A stretch of DNA of 5,629 nucleotides, taken from positions 1-5,629 of the forward strand of contig DAOVQV010000119.1 of NCBI GenBank assembly GCA_030628445.1. The letters are read 5' to 3'. This stretch comes from Phycisphaerae bacterium (GTDB lineage: Bacteria > Planctomycetota > Phycisphaerae > SM23-33). A program made the position numbers and the translations under genes. Below are positions 1-5,629 of this stretch, in pieces. The number at the start of each line of letters is the position of its first letter. Position 1 is the stretch's first letter. The notes beneath the pieces were generated by a model, which saw only the letters and a list, made by a program, of their open reading frames with translations, was not told the DNA's origin and searched no databases.

Positions 1-113
1 GGAAAGTTCGAAGCAGACCTGCAAACGCCCTAACCCTAAGGGCCCTCACAATCCATCCCTTCGCACGGCCCGGAACCTGCCCGTGGTCCCCGCTGGGCGG
101 CGGCGTTGGTCCG
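1..113. other. Non-coding stretch after the transketolase stop
   Basis: I see no supported gene here. On the minus strand, 27-43 can form a small hairpin (arms GCCCT and AGGGC, 7-nt loop) followed by GTTTGC, a very weak terminator candidate for the transketolase. The left window edge may lie close to another gene, but nothing shows its direction. Confidence 0.3.
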
Positions 114-2063
114 TTATTCTGATCTGTCGAACGCTGCTTGAGCGGCCTGGGCGATGTGCTGTGCGCTGAGGCCCAGCAACTCAAGCATCGCCTCGGGGGT
201 CTTGGCGCTTTTTGGGATGTTCTGTACGTACAGTGAATGGACCATCACCCCAAAGTCCGACCTTGCGGCGGCGGCGGTGATCTCGTCGGCGAATCCGCCC
301 AGGTAATTGTCCTCGACCACCAGGATCTGCCCGCGGCAGTCGTCGCCGATCCGCAGAATGCTGTCTGTCTGCAGGGGCATGGAGTATGCGTCGATCAAGC
401 TGGGCGACAGGCCGGCTTGTTCTTCCAGGATCTGGCAGGCCTGGCGGGCGACGTGGACCATATACCCGCTGGCGACGATCGCCACGTCCTCTCCGTCGAT
501 CAGGTGCTTGAACCCGCCCACCTCGAAGGTCTCGGACTGTTCGTAGATAAACTCGACGTCCGGGCGGTGGGTCCGCATGTAGCAGAAGCCCTCGATGTTG
601 GCCATCAGCTCGGTCAGCTTAAACGCGCTTACCGCGTCTGACGGCTGGAACACCACGGCGCCGCTCTTCCCGTCCACCCGCCGCGAGTGTGCCAGCGCAC
701 GCATGAAGGCGAGGTCCGGTAAGCCCATTTGGCTGGGTCCGTCCGCCGCCAGCGATACGCCCGCGTGCGACCCGCACATCTTGATGTTCGCGTTGGTGAT
801 TACAGCCATCTCGACCTGGTCGTAGCTGCGGACCAGGAACTTCGCGAAGCTGGAGACAAACGGGATCTTCCCCGCCGCCGCCAGGCCCGCCGCGGCCGAG
901 ATCATGTTCTGCTCGGCGATGCGGGCCTCAAAATACCTGTCCGGCCATTTCTTGGCGAAGAAATCGGCGAAGGTGGAGTTCTTCACGTCCCCGTCCAAGG
1001 CTACGATCCGCTCATCGGCGCCTAAAGCCGCCAGTGCGGCACCGTAAGCCCGCCGTGTGGCCAGTTTCTTCGCTTCAAGCTGTGCGTCGAATCCGACACC
1101 CGCCAGCGCCTCGGCGAAATCGCCCGCCGATATGGCCTTACCGGTCGGGATCTCGATTCGCTCGGGACGTGTCACTTCGATGGCCGGTACGTCTTCGACC
1201 TCGGCGACGCCCAGCTCATCCGCCTTTGCGTCCAGGTCGGCCATGGCCTGTTCGAGCTGATCTTCCTTTAAGGGTTTACCGTGATAGGTGGGTTTCTGAA
1301 GCTCGGTGACGCCCCATCCCTTGACGGTTCTTGCGACGATGGCGATGGGTTTGTCCATCGCCTCGGCCGTCAGAGCTCGCAGCAGATCATCCCAGTTGTG
1401 CCCGTCGATCGGGATCACTTGGTACCCGAAGGCCTCCAGCTTGCGCGCCAGCTCGTCGGGCGACTGCTGCTGCGATACGTAGTCGCTCTGCGCTTGTCCG
1501 TTGCAATTGAATATCGCGCGCACGGAGGTGAGCTTATGGTCGATGATGAAGTCCAGCGCCTCCCAGACCTGTCCCTCGCGGGCCTCACCGTCCCCGCAGA
1601 TGCAGAAGATCTTTTTGTCGATCCCGTCCAGCCGGGCGGCACACGCCAGACCCGCCGAAATCGACAGCCCCTGGCCTAGCGAGCCGGTGGCCGCGTCGAA
1701 AAACGGAAAGCCGATCGCCGGGTTGGGATGTCCGTCCAGCACGCTATCCGCCTCGCGCAGTGTCAGGGCGTCGTCAAAGCTTAGCTCGGACGGCCGATTA
1801 TCCGTGCCGACAACCCCGCCTACGTCGCAGTAGGCCGCGTAGATGGCCGGGACGGCATGACCCTCCGACAGCACCAGCCGATCGGAGGCGTTGTTCCAGG
1901 GGTTCTTGGGGCTATATCGCATGATGCGATACATCAGCGCGGTGGTGATATGCAGTATCGACAGGGCGCTGGAGGGATGCCCGCTGCCGGCCTGCGTGCA
2001 CATCTTGACGATTTGCTTTGCTAACTTGATGACCTTGCGGTCAAGGTCTTTGTACTGGGCCAT
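114..2063 (-). CDS. tkt: Transketolase (human-like type), complete
   Basis: Thiamine-diphosphate enzyme that moves two-carbon ketol units between sugar phosphates in the non-oxidative pentose phosphate pathway; cytosolic, normally a dimer. Numbering from the ATG at 2063 gives 649 residues, normal for the family. The N-terminal cofactor domain (about 5-275) shows GSGHPS (His29), DGHPNP (110-115), TGSLGQGLS (126-134), the thiamine-diphosphate/metal motif GDGE at 157-160 with NCNG at 186-189, and a YHGKP histidine at 261. The pyrimidine-binding domain holds the catalytic glutamate in RIAEQNM (Glu384), CGSHAGVS (430-437), DGPSQM and THRPD (Arg500). A C-terminal domain (about 510-640) follows. NGQAQSD, IAEQNM and CGSHxGVS resemble human transketolase more than E. 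coli TktA. I chose the ATG at 2063 because GGGAG lies 6 nt upstream; an in-frame TTG at 2093 would add ten residues with a poorer site. Stop is TAA. The gene stands alone, 157 nt after the upstream gene. Family assignment is very sure; the start is fairly sure. Confidence 0.95.
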   Translation of the reverse strand: MAQYKDLDRKVIKLAKQIVKMCTQAGSGHPSSALSILHITTALMYRIMRYSPKNPWNNASDRLVLSEGHAVPAIYAAYCDVGGVVGTDNRPSELSFDDALTLREADSVLDGHPNPAIGFPFFDAATGSLGQGLSISAGLACAARLDGIDKKIFCICGDGEAREGQVWEALDFIIDHKLTSVRAIFNCNGQAQSDYVSQQQSPDELARKLEAFGYQVIPIDGHNWDDLLRALTAEAMDKPIAIVARTVKGWGVTELQKPTYHGKPLKEDQLEQAMADLDAKADELGVAEVEDVPAIEVTRPERIEIPTGKAISAGDFAEALAGVGFDAQLEAKKLATRRAYGAALAALGADERIVALDGDVKNSTFADFFAKKWPDRYFEARIAEQNMISAAAGLAAAGKIPFVSSFAKFLVRSYDQVEMAVITNANIKMCGSHAGVSLAADGPSQMGLPDLAFMRALAHSRRVDGKSGAVVFQPSDAVSAFKLTELMANIEGFCYMRTHRPDVEFIYEQSETFEVGGFKHLIDGEDVAIVASGYMVHVARQACQILEEQAGLSPSLIDAYSMPLQTDSILRIGDDCRGQILVVEDNYLGGFADEITAAAARSDFGVMVHSLYVQNIPKSAKTPEAMLELLGLSAQHIAQAAQAAFDRSE

Positions 2064-2069
2064 AATGAT

Positions 2070-2074
2070 CTCCC
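2070..2074 (-). promoter_or_regulatory. Ribosome binding site of the transketolase gene
   Basis: The minus strand reads GGGAG here, 6 nt before the ATG at 2063. This site decides the start in favour of that ATG over the in-frame TTG at 2093. Its first two G residues are also part of the inverted repeat at 2073-2090. Confidence 0.7.
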
Positions 2075-2090
2075 GATTCGCCGTAATCGG
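2073..2090 (-). repeat. Inverted repeat overlapping the transketolase ribosome binding site
   Basis: Perfect 6-bp arms, CCGATT (2073-2078) and AATCGG (2085-2090), are separated by a 6-nt loop. In the minus-strand mRNA the 3' arm runs into the GGGAG ribosome binding site and shares two of its bases. The hairpin could lower translation of the transketolase, or the repeat could be a protein-binding site. The symmetry is visible; a regulatory role is inferred, and the short stem could be chance. Confidence 0.35.
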
Positions 2091-2101
2091 CAAAGGGCAG
2101 T

Positions 2102-2130
2102 ACCCTACCGAAACGACTGGGCGAACGCAA
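2102..2130 (-). promoter_or_regulatory. Weak candidate promoter for the transketolase gene
   Basis: The minus strand shows TTGCGT (2125-2130) and TAGGGT (2102-2107), 17 nt apart. Each hexamer matches the sigma70 consensus at only three of six positions, though these include TTG of the -35 and the first, second and last bases of the -10. It is the best arrangement I found in the gap before the transketolase, but such matches often occur by chance. Confidence 0.2.
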
Positions 2131-2138
2131 GGTTAAAC

Positions 2139-2148
2139 CCGGCGCCGG
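2139..2148. repeat. 10-bp GC palindrome
   Basis: CCGGCGCCGG is perfectly self-complementary. It lies in the gap between the two leftmost genes, just upstream of the candidate transketolase promoter. It could be an operator half or simply a product of high GC content; with no loop it is not a convincing terminator. Confidence 0.3.
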
Positions 2149-2149
2149 A

Positions 2150-2176
2150 TAGTGGCGCTAGTGGCGCAAATTGCGC
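2150..2176. repeat. Period-9 tandem repeat with adjoining 13-bp palindrome
   Basis: TAGTGGCGC occurs twice back to back (2150-2158 and 2159-2167), followed by a related unit AAATTGCGC (2168-2176), so GCGC recurs every 9 nt three times. The last two units together form the perfect palindrome GCGCAA-A-TTGCGC (2164-2176), and GCGCAAA itself recurs at 2173-2179. The block lies 45-71 nt past the stop of the helix-turn-helix/ATPase-like gene and upstream of the transketolase, where an operator could sit. No binding protein can be named. Confidence 0.5.
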
Positions 2177-2220
2177 AAAGTCTCGGGTGATCTGCGGATG
2201 GTGTGCTTTTGCGCTTGTGG

Positions 2221-4032
2221 TTAAGCGCCGGGGAAGATGCGAGCTATCTCGCCCAGCGAGGTCACGCCTTGGTTGACCTTCTCGAGTGCAGCTTCCAGCA
2301 GGGTCTTGATGCCCCCCTGGCGGGCGCCGGTGGCGATTTCGGAGGCACTTGCGCCGCTGCGGATTGCGGCGGATACCTCCGGCGCCATGAACATCACCGA
2401 GAAGATCTGCACCCGGCCGACGTAGCCCGTATCCGCGCAGCGGGGGCACCCGACGGGTTCGAAGGTAGGTCCTGTCAGCTTATCGGCCGGGATTCCAAGC
2501 TGCTCGGTCAGCTCCGCCGGCGGTGTGGCCTGTCTTTTGCACTGCTCGCAAAGCGTCCGCGCACTTGCTTGGGCGACGACGCCCAGCAGTGCCGATGACA
2601 GCGGCCATGGCTCCAAGCCCATCTGCCTCAGCAGCTCTACGGCCTGTGGTGCGTCGGGGGCAGCTGCGCCTAGCAGCACCATCCGCCCATCCAGTGCCGC
2701 CTCCACCGCCGCGGTCGCCGTTCTGGGATCGCGAAGCTCGCTTATCAGGATTACGTCCGCATCCGCTGCCGCGACGGCCTGGGCGGCTGAGGCGAAGGTG
2801 AAACCCGCCGCCGGATCGACCTGGGACTGGGTCACCCCCTCGATATCCAAGGCGGCGTCCTTTGTGACGGCTGTGAAGTTCCGCCCGCTGCGATCCAGTT
2901 CGCCAAGCATGGCGTGGAGGGTTGCAGTCGTGCTGGTCGGGTTGGCACTGGCTGCGACGATCAGCCCGCTGGGACGGGCGAGGAACCGGCGGATTTGCGC
3001 CAGGTCGGTATCGGTGAGGCCCAGTTCATCCAGCTTAGGGAGTGCAATTTCGGGGTCGACAATCCGGATCGTCAGCTTCTCACCGGTGGTGACGGGGCAG
3101 GTCGCCACGTGCAGTTGTATCCGTCTGCCCTGCTCGTCGATGCTGAACTTGCCGGTCTGCGGCTTGTCGCAGATGTCTGTCTGGATCGCGGCCAGAGACT
3201 TAAGGTGTGCTATCAGTGCCCCTTCCAGTCCGGCCGGCAGGCGGGTTTTGAAGTTGACCTTGTCCTGAAGCACTCCGTCGATCCGCAGCTGCAGGGACAG
3301 CCCGTCGGCGCCCGGGGCCAGATGCATGTAACTAGCCTGGTGAGCGATTGCATCGCGCAGGACCGCTTCGATAACTTGTGCGGCGGCCTCTTGTCCGCCT
3401 CCGGTGGCGGTCGGGGCCGTCGCCGGTGCCGGTGTCGGCGGCGGGGTCGGTGCGAACTTAACCTCGGGTCTGGCGGGTTCTGTTTGGGGTTTTGCTGATT
3501 CCCCCGACACGATACCGGCCGGCGTGGCGGGTTCCGGCTCGGCGGCGGGGGCGGTTGGTTCGCCCTGGGGCGCTTCGGTCAGTTCGATTGGCTGTGAGTC
3601 TTCGGACTGACTTGCCCCCTCGGGCGCCGCGGGAGTTTTCCCGGTGATCTCAGCGGCTAGCTCTTCGACGGGGTCGGGAGTTTCGGTTCCTGGTTCGGGG
3701 GGTGTGGGTGAAGGCGTCTGCGGTTCGGTCGGTGCCCCCGACTCGGCGGGTTCGCCTTGCTCGGTGGGCTTCATAAGAGCCGGCCTTTCCCCCCGGGTGA
3801 CGGTTGCGCCCGATTCGGCCCCTTCGCGCAGGACCGCCTTGGCCATTACCTCTTCGATGTCGATCCCGCGCTTCTTGAGGAACGTCACCAGATGCTTCTC
3901 CGTGATTCGGACCTGCTCGTCCGGGAGGCGCTTGAACTGCAGCTCTCCGTTGCGGATCCAGCGGGCGACAGTACCGGGCGTGACGCCCAGAAGGTTGGCT
4001 ACTTGGTATGTGTTGTGCAACCTTTCAGCCAA
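2221..4032 (-). CDS. Helix-turn-helix protein fused to a degenerate GspE/PilB-like ATPase domain
   Basis: A 603-residue protein in three parts. Residues 5-58 form an excisionase/MerR-like helix-turn-helix (YQVANLLGVTPGTVARWIRNG). Residues about 72-213 are a Pro/Glu/Ala/Thr-rich, probably disordered linker. Residues about 214-603 follow type II secretion/type IV pilus assembly ATPases: RIDGVL (250-255), TGEKLTIRI (316-324), GLIVAAS (356-362), AGFTFAS (409-415), DADVILISELRD (424-435), SALLGVVAQ (480-488), a CxxC...CxxC zinc motif (Cys495, 498, 529, 532) and TGYVGR (535-540). Catalytic features are missing: SANPTSTT (362-369) replaces Walker A, with no lysine from 334 to 390; the His-box histidines are Arg450 and Ala457; active-site arginines are Gln418 and Ala422; only Walker B Glu432 remains. 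The start is TTG with GGAGG 7 nt upstream; stop is TAA. No other secretion or pilus gene is in view. It is probably a non-hydrolysing pseudo-ATPase with a DNA-binding or partner-binding head; its role is unknown. Fold assignment is sure; inactivity is strongly indicated by motif loss. Confidence 0.9.
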   Translation of the reverse strand: MAERLHNTYQVANLLGVTPGTVARWIRNGELQFKRLPDEQVRITEKHLVTFLKKRGIDIEEVMAKAVLREGAESGATVTRGERPALMKPTEQGEPAESGAPTEPQTPSPTPPEPGTETPDPVEELAAEITGKTPAAPEGASQSEDSQPIELTEAPQGEPTAPAAEPEPATPAGIVSGESAKPQTEPARPEVKFAPTPPPTPAPATAPTATGGGQEAAAQVIEAVLRDAIAHQASYMHLAPGADGLSLQLRIDGVLQDKVNFKTRLPAGLEGALIAHLKSLAAIQTDICDKPQTGKFSIDEQGRRIQLHVATCPVTTGEKLTIRIVDPEIALPKLDELGLTDTDLAQIRRFLARPSGLIVAASANPTSTTATLHAMLGELDRSGRNFTAVTKDAALDIEGVTQSQVDPAAGFTFASAAQAVAAADADVILISELRDPRTATAAVEAALDGRMVLLGAAAPDAPQAVELLRQMGLEPWPLSSALLGVVAQASARTLCEQCKRQATPPAELTEQLGIPADKLTGPTFEPVGCPRCADTGYVGRVQIFSVMFMAPEVSAAIRSGASASEIATGARQGGIKTLLEAALEKVNQGVTSLGEIARIFPGA

Positions 4033-4039
4033 GATCCAT

Positions 4040-4044
4040 CCTCC
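4040..4044 (-). promoter_or_regulatory. Ribosome binding site fixing a TTG start
   Basis: The minus strand carries a perfect GGAGG, 7 nt before the TTG at 4030-4032. This near-ideal site and spacing support TTG as the true start of the helix-turn-helix/ATPase-like gene, and the protein then begins just ahead of the helix-turn-helix. An ATG at 4037-4039 is out of frame and abuts the GGAGG without spacing. Confidence 0.75.
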
Positions 4045-4083
4045 GTTCCTGACACTCGCATCCCACGCTTAAACCCCTGCTTG

Positions 4084-4115
4084 AAACCCGGCTCCCCGCC
4101 GCGGCCGGAACCGGG
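4084..4115 (-). terminator. GC-rich hairpin, possible terminator or leader attenuator
   Basis: Arms at 4087-4095 and 4107-4115 pair over 9 bp with one mismatch (4092 with 4110) around an 11-nt loop. On the minus strand the hairpin is followed by only three T residues (4086-4084), so it is a weak intrinsic terminator. It could end transcription of the glycosyltransferase gene, whose stop lies about 105 nt upstream. If the promoter at 4167-4195 is real, the hairpin instead sits inside the leader of the next gene. Confidence 0.35.
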
Positions 4116-4166
4116 CTGGGCAATCCAAGGTGTAATAGCTTTCCCGTTGCGTTTATTGGGGGGTGT

Positions 4167-4195
4167 ATTGTTGCAGGGAACCGCATGGGTGTCAA
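4167..4195 (-). promoter_or_regulatory. Candidate sigma70-type promoter for the helix-turn-helix/ATPase-like gene
   Basis: The minus strand has a perfect -35 TTGACA (4190-4195), a 17-nt spacer and AACAAT (4167-4172), which matches the -10 consensus at four of six positions including its second and last bases. Transcription would begin near 4160 and give a leader of about 128 nt before the TTG start. The site lies just after the glycosyltransferase stop and faces the right way. It is good for a GC-rich gap, but rests on consensus matching only. Confidence 0.5.
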
Positions 4196-4219
4196 ACACA
4201 AACCCCGCCTGTCGATGCC

Positions 4220-5629
4220 TTATCTGGTGCGGGCGGCGTGATTTCGCTGGGCCAAGTACACTTTCGCCTGCTTGTACGTTCGCCAAGGCCTCGGGGGGTG
4301 GTACAGGCGTTCCGCAGAGGGGTTGGACTGGTAGAGTTCTTCGAGGCTGTGCGCGTTGTCTACGATCAGCAGTGCGCGGCTGCAATCGCTGTGTCGGTAG
4401 TCGACGAAACCCGTGCCCCACTTACCGTCCAGCAGTGCGTAGTATTGCAAGGGCGGCCAGTTCGGTACGTCCCAGTTCCAAAGGATAGCGGTTCGCCCAT
4501 CGGCGAGCCGGTTCGCATCTTGGACGATCTGCCTGGCCTCGACGAGCGTGTCGGGATCCTCGCTTATCAGATAGGTCCGTCTACCCATCAGCCAAGCTGA
4601 CTGCCCGACGGCGACGGCGATCAGTAAACTCATCAGCAGTATCCAGGTCCGGCGCGCCGTAATGGTCCACCCCGTCGCACCCAACTCGGCCAGGCCGACA
4701 GCCGCTGATACCAGAACCACCGGCAGCAGGAACAACCAGACCCGCGGAAACGGTACGACCCGCTGGATCAAGGCCGCCAAGGCGAGCAGGATGGGCCCGC
4801 CTGCGGGTAAGAGCCAAAGCACGCGCCGGCGGCGGATACCGATCACCGTGCTTGCGGTAAGCCCCAGGATAATCAGGACCAGCAACAAACCTGGGGCGTC
4901 TCGCGTCCAGTCGGCCAATGTCTGCCCGGCCGCTGGGGGTAAGTGGGCGATCACCTCTTGCAGGGGGCGCGGCGTGACGAACCGGTTGGCCAGGAGCGCC
5001 CCGGGGCCGCTGACTCGTACCGCGGGAAGGTAGAAAAGCCCGGTTAACACGCCCGCAACCGCCAGCGAGATCAAGACCCGCCCTATCGCTACCCGCCTAT
5101 GACCTTCCGCCGCGGGCGCCCAAATGCTTTGCAACACTATCGCCGCTGCGAAGATCCCTATTGGATACAGCATCACGGGTATTGTGCACAGACCGGCGGC
5201 TGAAATTATTGTAAAGGCGACCCAGGCGCGACGTCGGCGCGGATTTTCCAGGATGCTTACGGTGCAGCAGCCCATCAGCAACGTCGCCAGGCAGATAATC
5301 GAGTACCCGCGGGCGTTTGCGGAGTATTCCACCAGCAGGCTGGATGCTCCCACGAACCCCCCCGCCAGAAGCCCCGCCACTTCCCGCCCGCTTAACCTGC
5401 GGGCAAACTCCCCCGCCACCGGGACCAGCGCCACGCCCGCCAGGAAGGCCGGCGCCCGTATGACCGGCGGGGCGATGCTGCCGGTATAGGTCATCAGGTG
5501 CACCAGCAGGGTATGCAGCAGATGGTTGTTGGGAGCGGAATAGTTGAACCACGCGGCGGTCTTGGCCGGCAGGGCAAACATCAACAGGCTGAACGATTCA
5601 TCGTACCGCATCGGGTGGTCCAGCCGCAC
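4220..5629 (-). CDS. Membrane glycosyltransferase-like protein (GT39/PMT_2 type), 5' end outside window
   Basis: A polytopic inner-membrane protein resembling the GT-C enzymes that transfer sugars from polyprenyl-phosphate donors to outward-facing lipid, glycan or protein acceptors. The 469 visible residues begin at the window edge. YDESFS (9-14) matches the acidic DE motif of the first periplasmic loop, and NNHLLH (34-39) resembles the HPPLY-like segment that follows it in this family, so the first membrane helix is probably missing and the GTG at the edge is likely an internal valine. About ten hydrophobic segments follow, near 57-75, 82-100, 107-127, 133-150, 152-170, 182-202, 246-265, 268-288, 294-314 and 326-346. 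EYSANARGYS (101-110) fits the conserved loop before helix 4. Residues about 350-469 form a soluble, probably extracytoplasmic tail. Stop is TAA. Donor and acceptor cannot be told. The fold is likely; the exact family is moderately sure. Confidence 0.75.
   Translation of the reverse strand: MRLDHPMRYDESFSLLMFALPAKTAAWFNYSAPNNHLLHTLLVHLMTYTGSIAPPVIRAPAFLAGVALVPVAGEFARRLSGREVAGLLAGGFVGASSLLVEYSANARGYSIICLATLLMGCCTVSILENPRRRRAWVAFTIISAAGLCTIPVMLYPIGIFAAAIVLQSIWAPAAEGHRRVAIGRVLISLAVAGVLTGLFYLPAVRVSGPGALLANRFVTPRPLQEVIAHLPPAAGQTLADWTRDAPGLLLVLIILGLTASTVIGIRRRRVLWLLPAGGPILLALAALIQRVVPFPRVWLFLLPVVLVSAAVGLAELGATGWTITARRTWILLMSLLIAVAVGQSAWLMGRRTYLISEDPDTLVEARQIVQDANRLADGRTAILWNWDVPNWPPLQYYALLDGKWGTGFVDYRHSDCSRALLIVDNAHSLEELYQSNPSAERLYHPPRPWRTYKQAKVYLAQRNHAARTR

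Noticed and set aside
28..39. Telomere-like CCCTAACCCTAA
   Set aside because: Only two repeats next to a bacterial-type gene; chance is the simplest explanation.
64..85. Hairpin with CACGG/CCGTG arms after the transketolase
   Set aside because: Only five pairs before mismatches, and no T-tract follows on the minus strand, so it is not a supported terminator.
237..1833. Several plus-strand frames opposite the transketolase
   Set aside because: The minus-strand transketolase is unmistakable across the region; these frames show no family motif and no convincing ribosome binding site.
2091..2093. TTG as the transketolase start, ten codons upstream
   Set aside because: The ATG at 2063 has GGGAG at ideal spacing, and the extra residues add no conserved sequence. 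TTG use cannot be fully excluded.
2525..3268. Long plus-strand frame of about 247 codons opposite the helix-turn-helix/ATPase-like gene
   Set aside because: It is antisense to a gene with clear family motifs, its product is a Ser/Ala-rich low-complexity protein with no recognisable domain, and high GC readily produces such frames.
4037..4039. ATG just upstream of the TTG start of the helix-turn-helix gene
   Set aside because: It is out of frame with the protein and abuts the GGAGG, leaving no spacing for initiation.
3757..4600. Plus-strand frames spanning the gap at 4033-4219 and both flanking genes
   Set aside because: They run antisense through two real coding regions, and their products show no recognisable domain.
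5627..5629. GTG at the window edge as the true start of the glycosyltransferase
   Set aside because: The YDESFS loop motif normally follows a first membrane helix, which is absent, so the codon is more likely an internal valine.

Overview
The window carries three genes, all on the minus strand, so transcription runs from right to left. In that order they are: the 3' part of a polytopic membrane glycosyltransferase-like protein (GT39/PMT_2 type, 4220-5629, cut by the right edge); an unusual protein with an N-terminal excisionase/MerR-like helix-turn-helix, a long Pro/Glu/Thr linker and a GspE/PilB-type secretion-ATPase fold whose nucleotide-binding motifs have been erased (2221-4032); and a complete transketolase of the animal/human-like type (114-2063). 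All the long plus-strand reading frames are antisense shadows of these genes. I see no tRNA, rRNA, CRISPR array or insertion sequence.

The DNA is clearly GC-rich, with bacterial gene spacing and purine-rich ribosome binding sites (GGAGG and GGGAG). High GC, a transketolase closest to the human-type family, and a short excisionase-like helix-turn-helix fused to other modules together suggest a Planctomycetota-like bacterium, perhaps Phycisphaerae. This is an inference from general familiarity, not a search result; phylum-level confidence is only moderate.

Layout: 1-113 is non-coding sequence after the transketolase stop. 2064-2220 is a 157-nt gap holding a 9-nt tandem repeat, two palindromes, a weak candidate promoter and an inverted repeat overlapping the transketolase ribosome binding site. 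4033-4219 is a 187-nt gap with a good sigma70-type promoter candidate facing the helix-turn-helix/ATPase-like gene, a GC-rich hairpin and a strong GGAGG serving a TTG start. The gaps suggest three separately controlled genes rather than a tight operon, and the products share no obvious pathway: cell-surface glycosylation, a putative DNA-binding pseudo-ATPase, and the non-oxidative pentose phosphate pathway.

The most notable object is the middle gene. It keeps the overall architecture of a type II secretion/type IV pilus assembly ATPase, including the tetracysteine zinc motif, but has no Walker A lysine, has lost the conserved histidines and arginines of the active site, and carries a DNA-binding-like domain where the usual N-terminal assembly domain would be. 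It reads as a pseudoenzyme redirected to another role, possibly regulatory.
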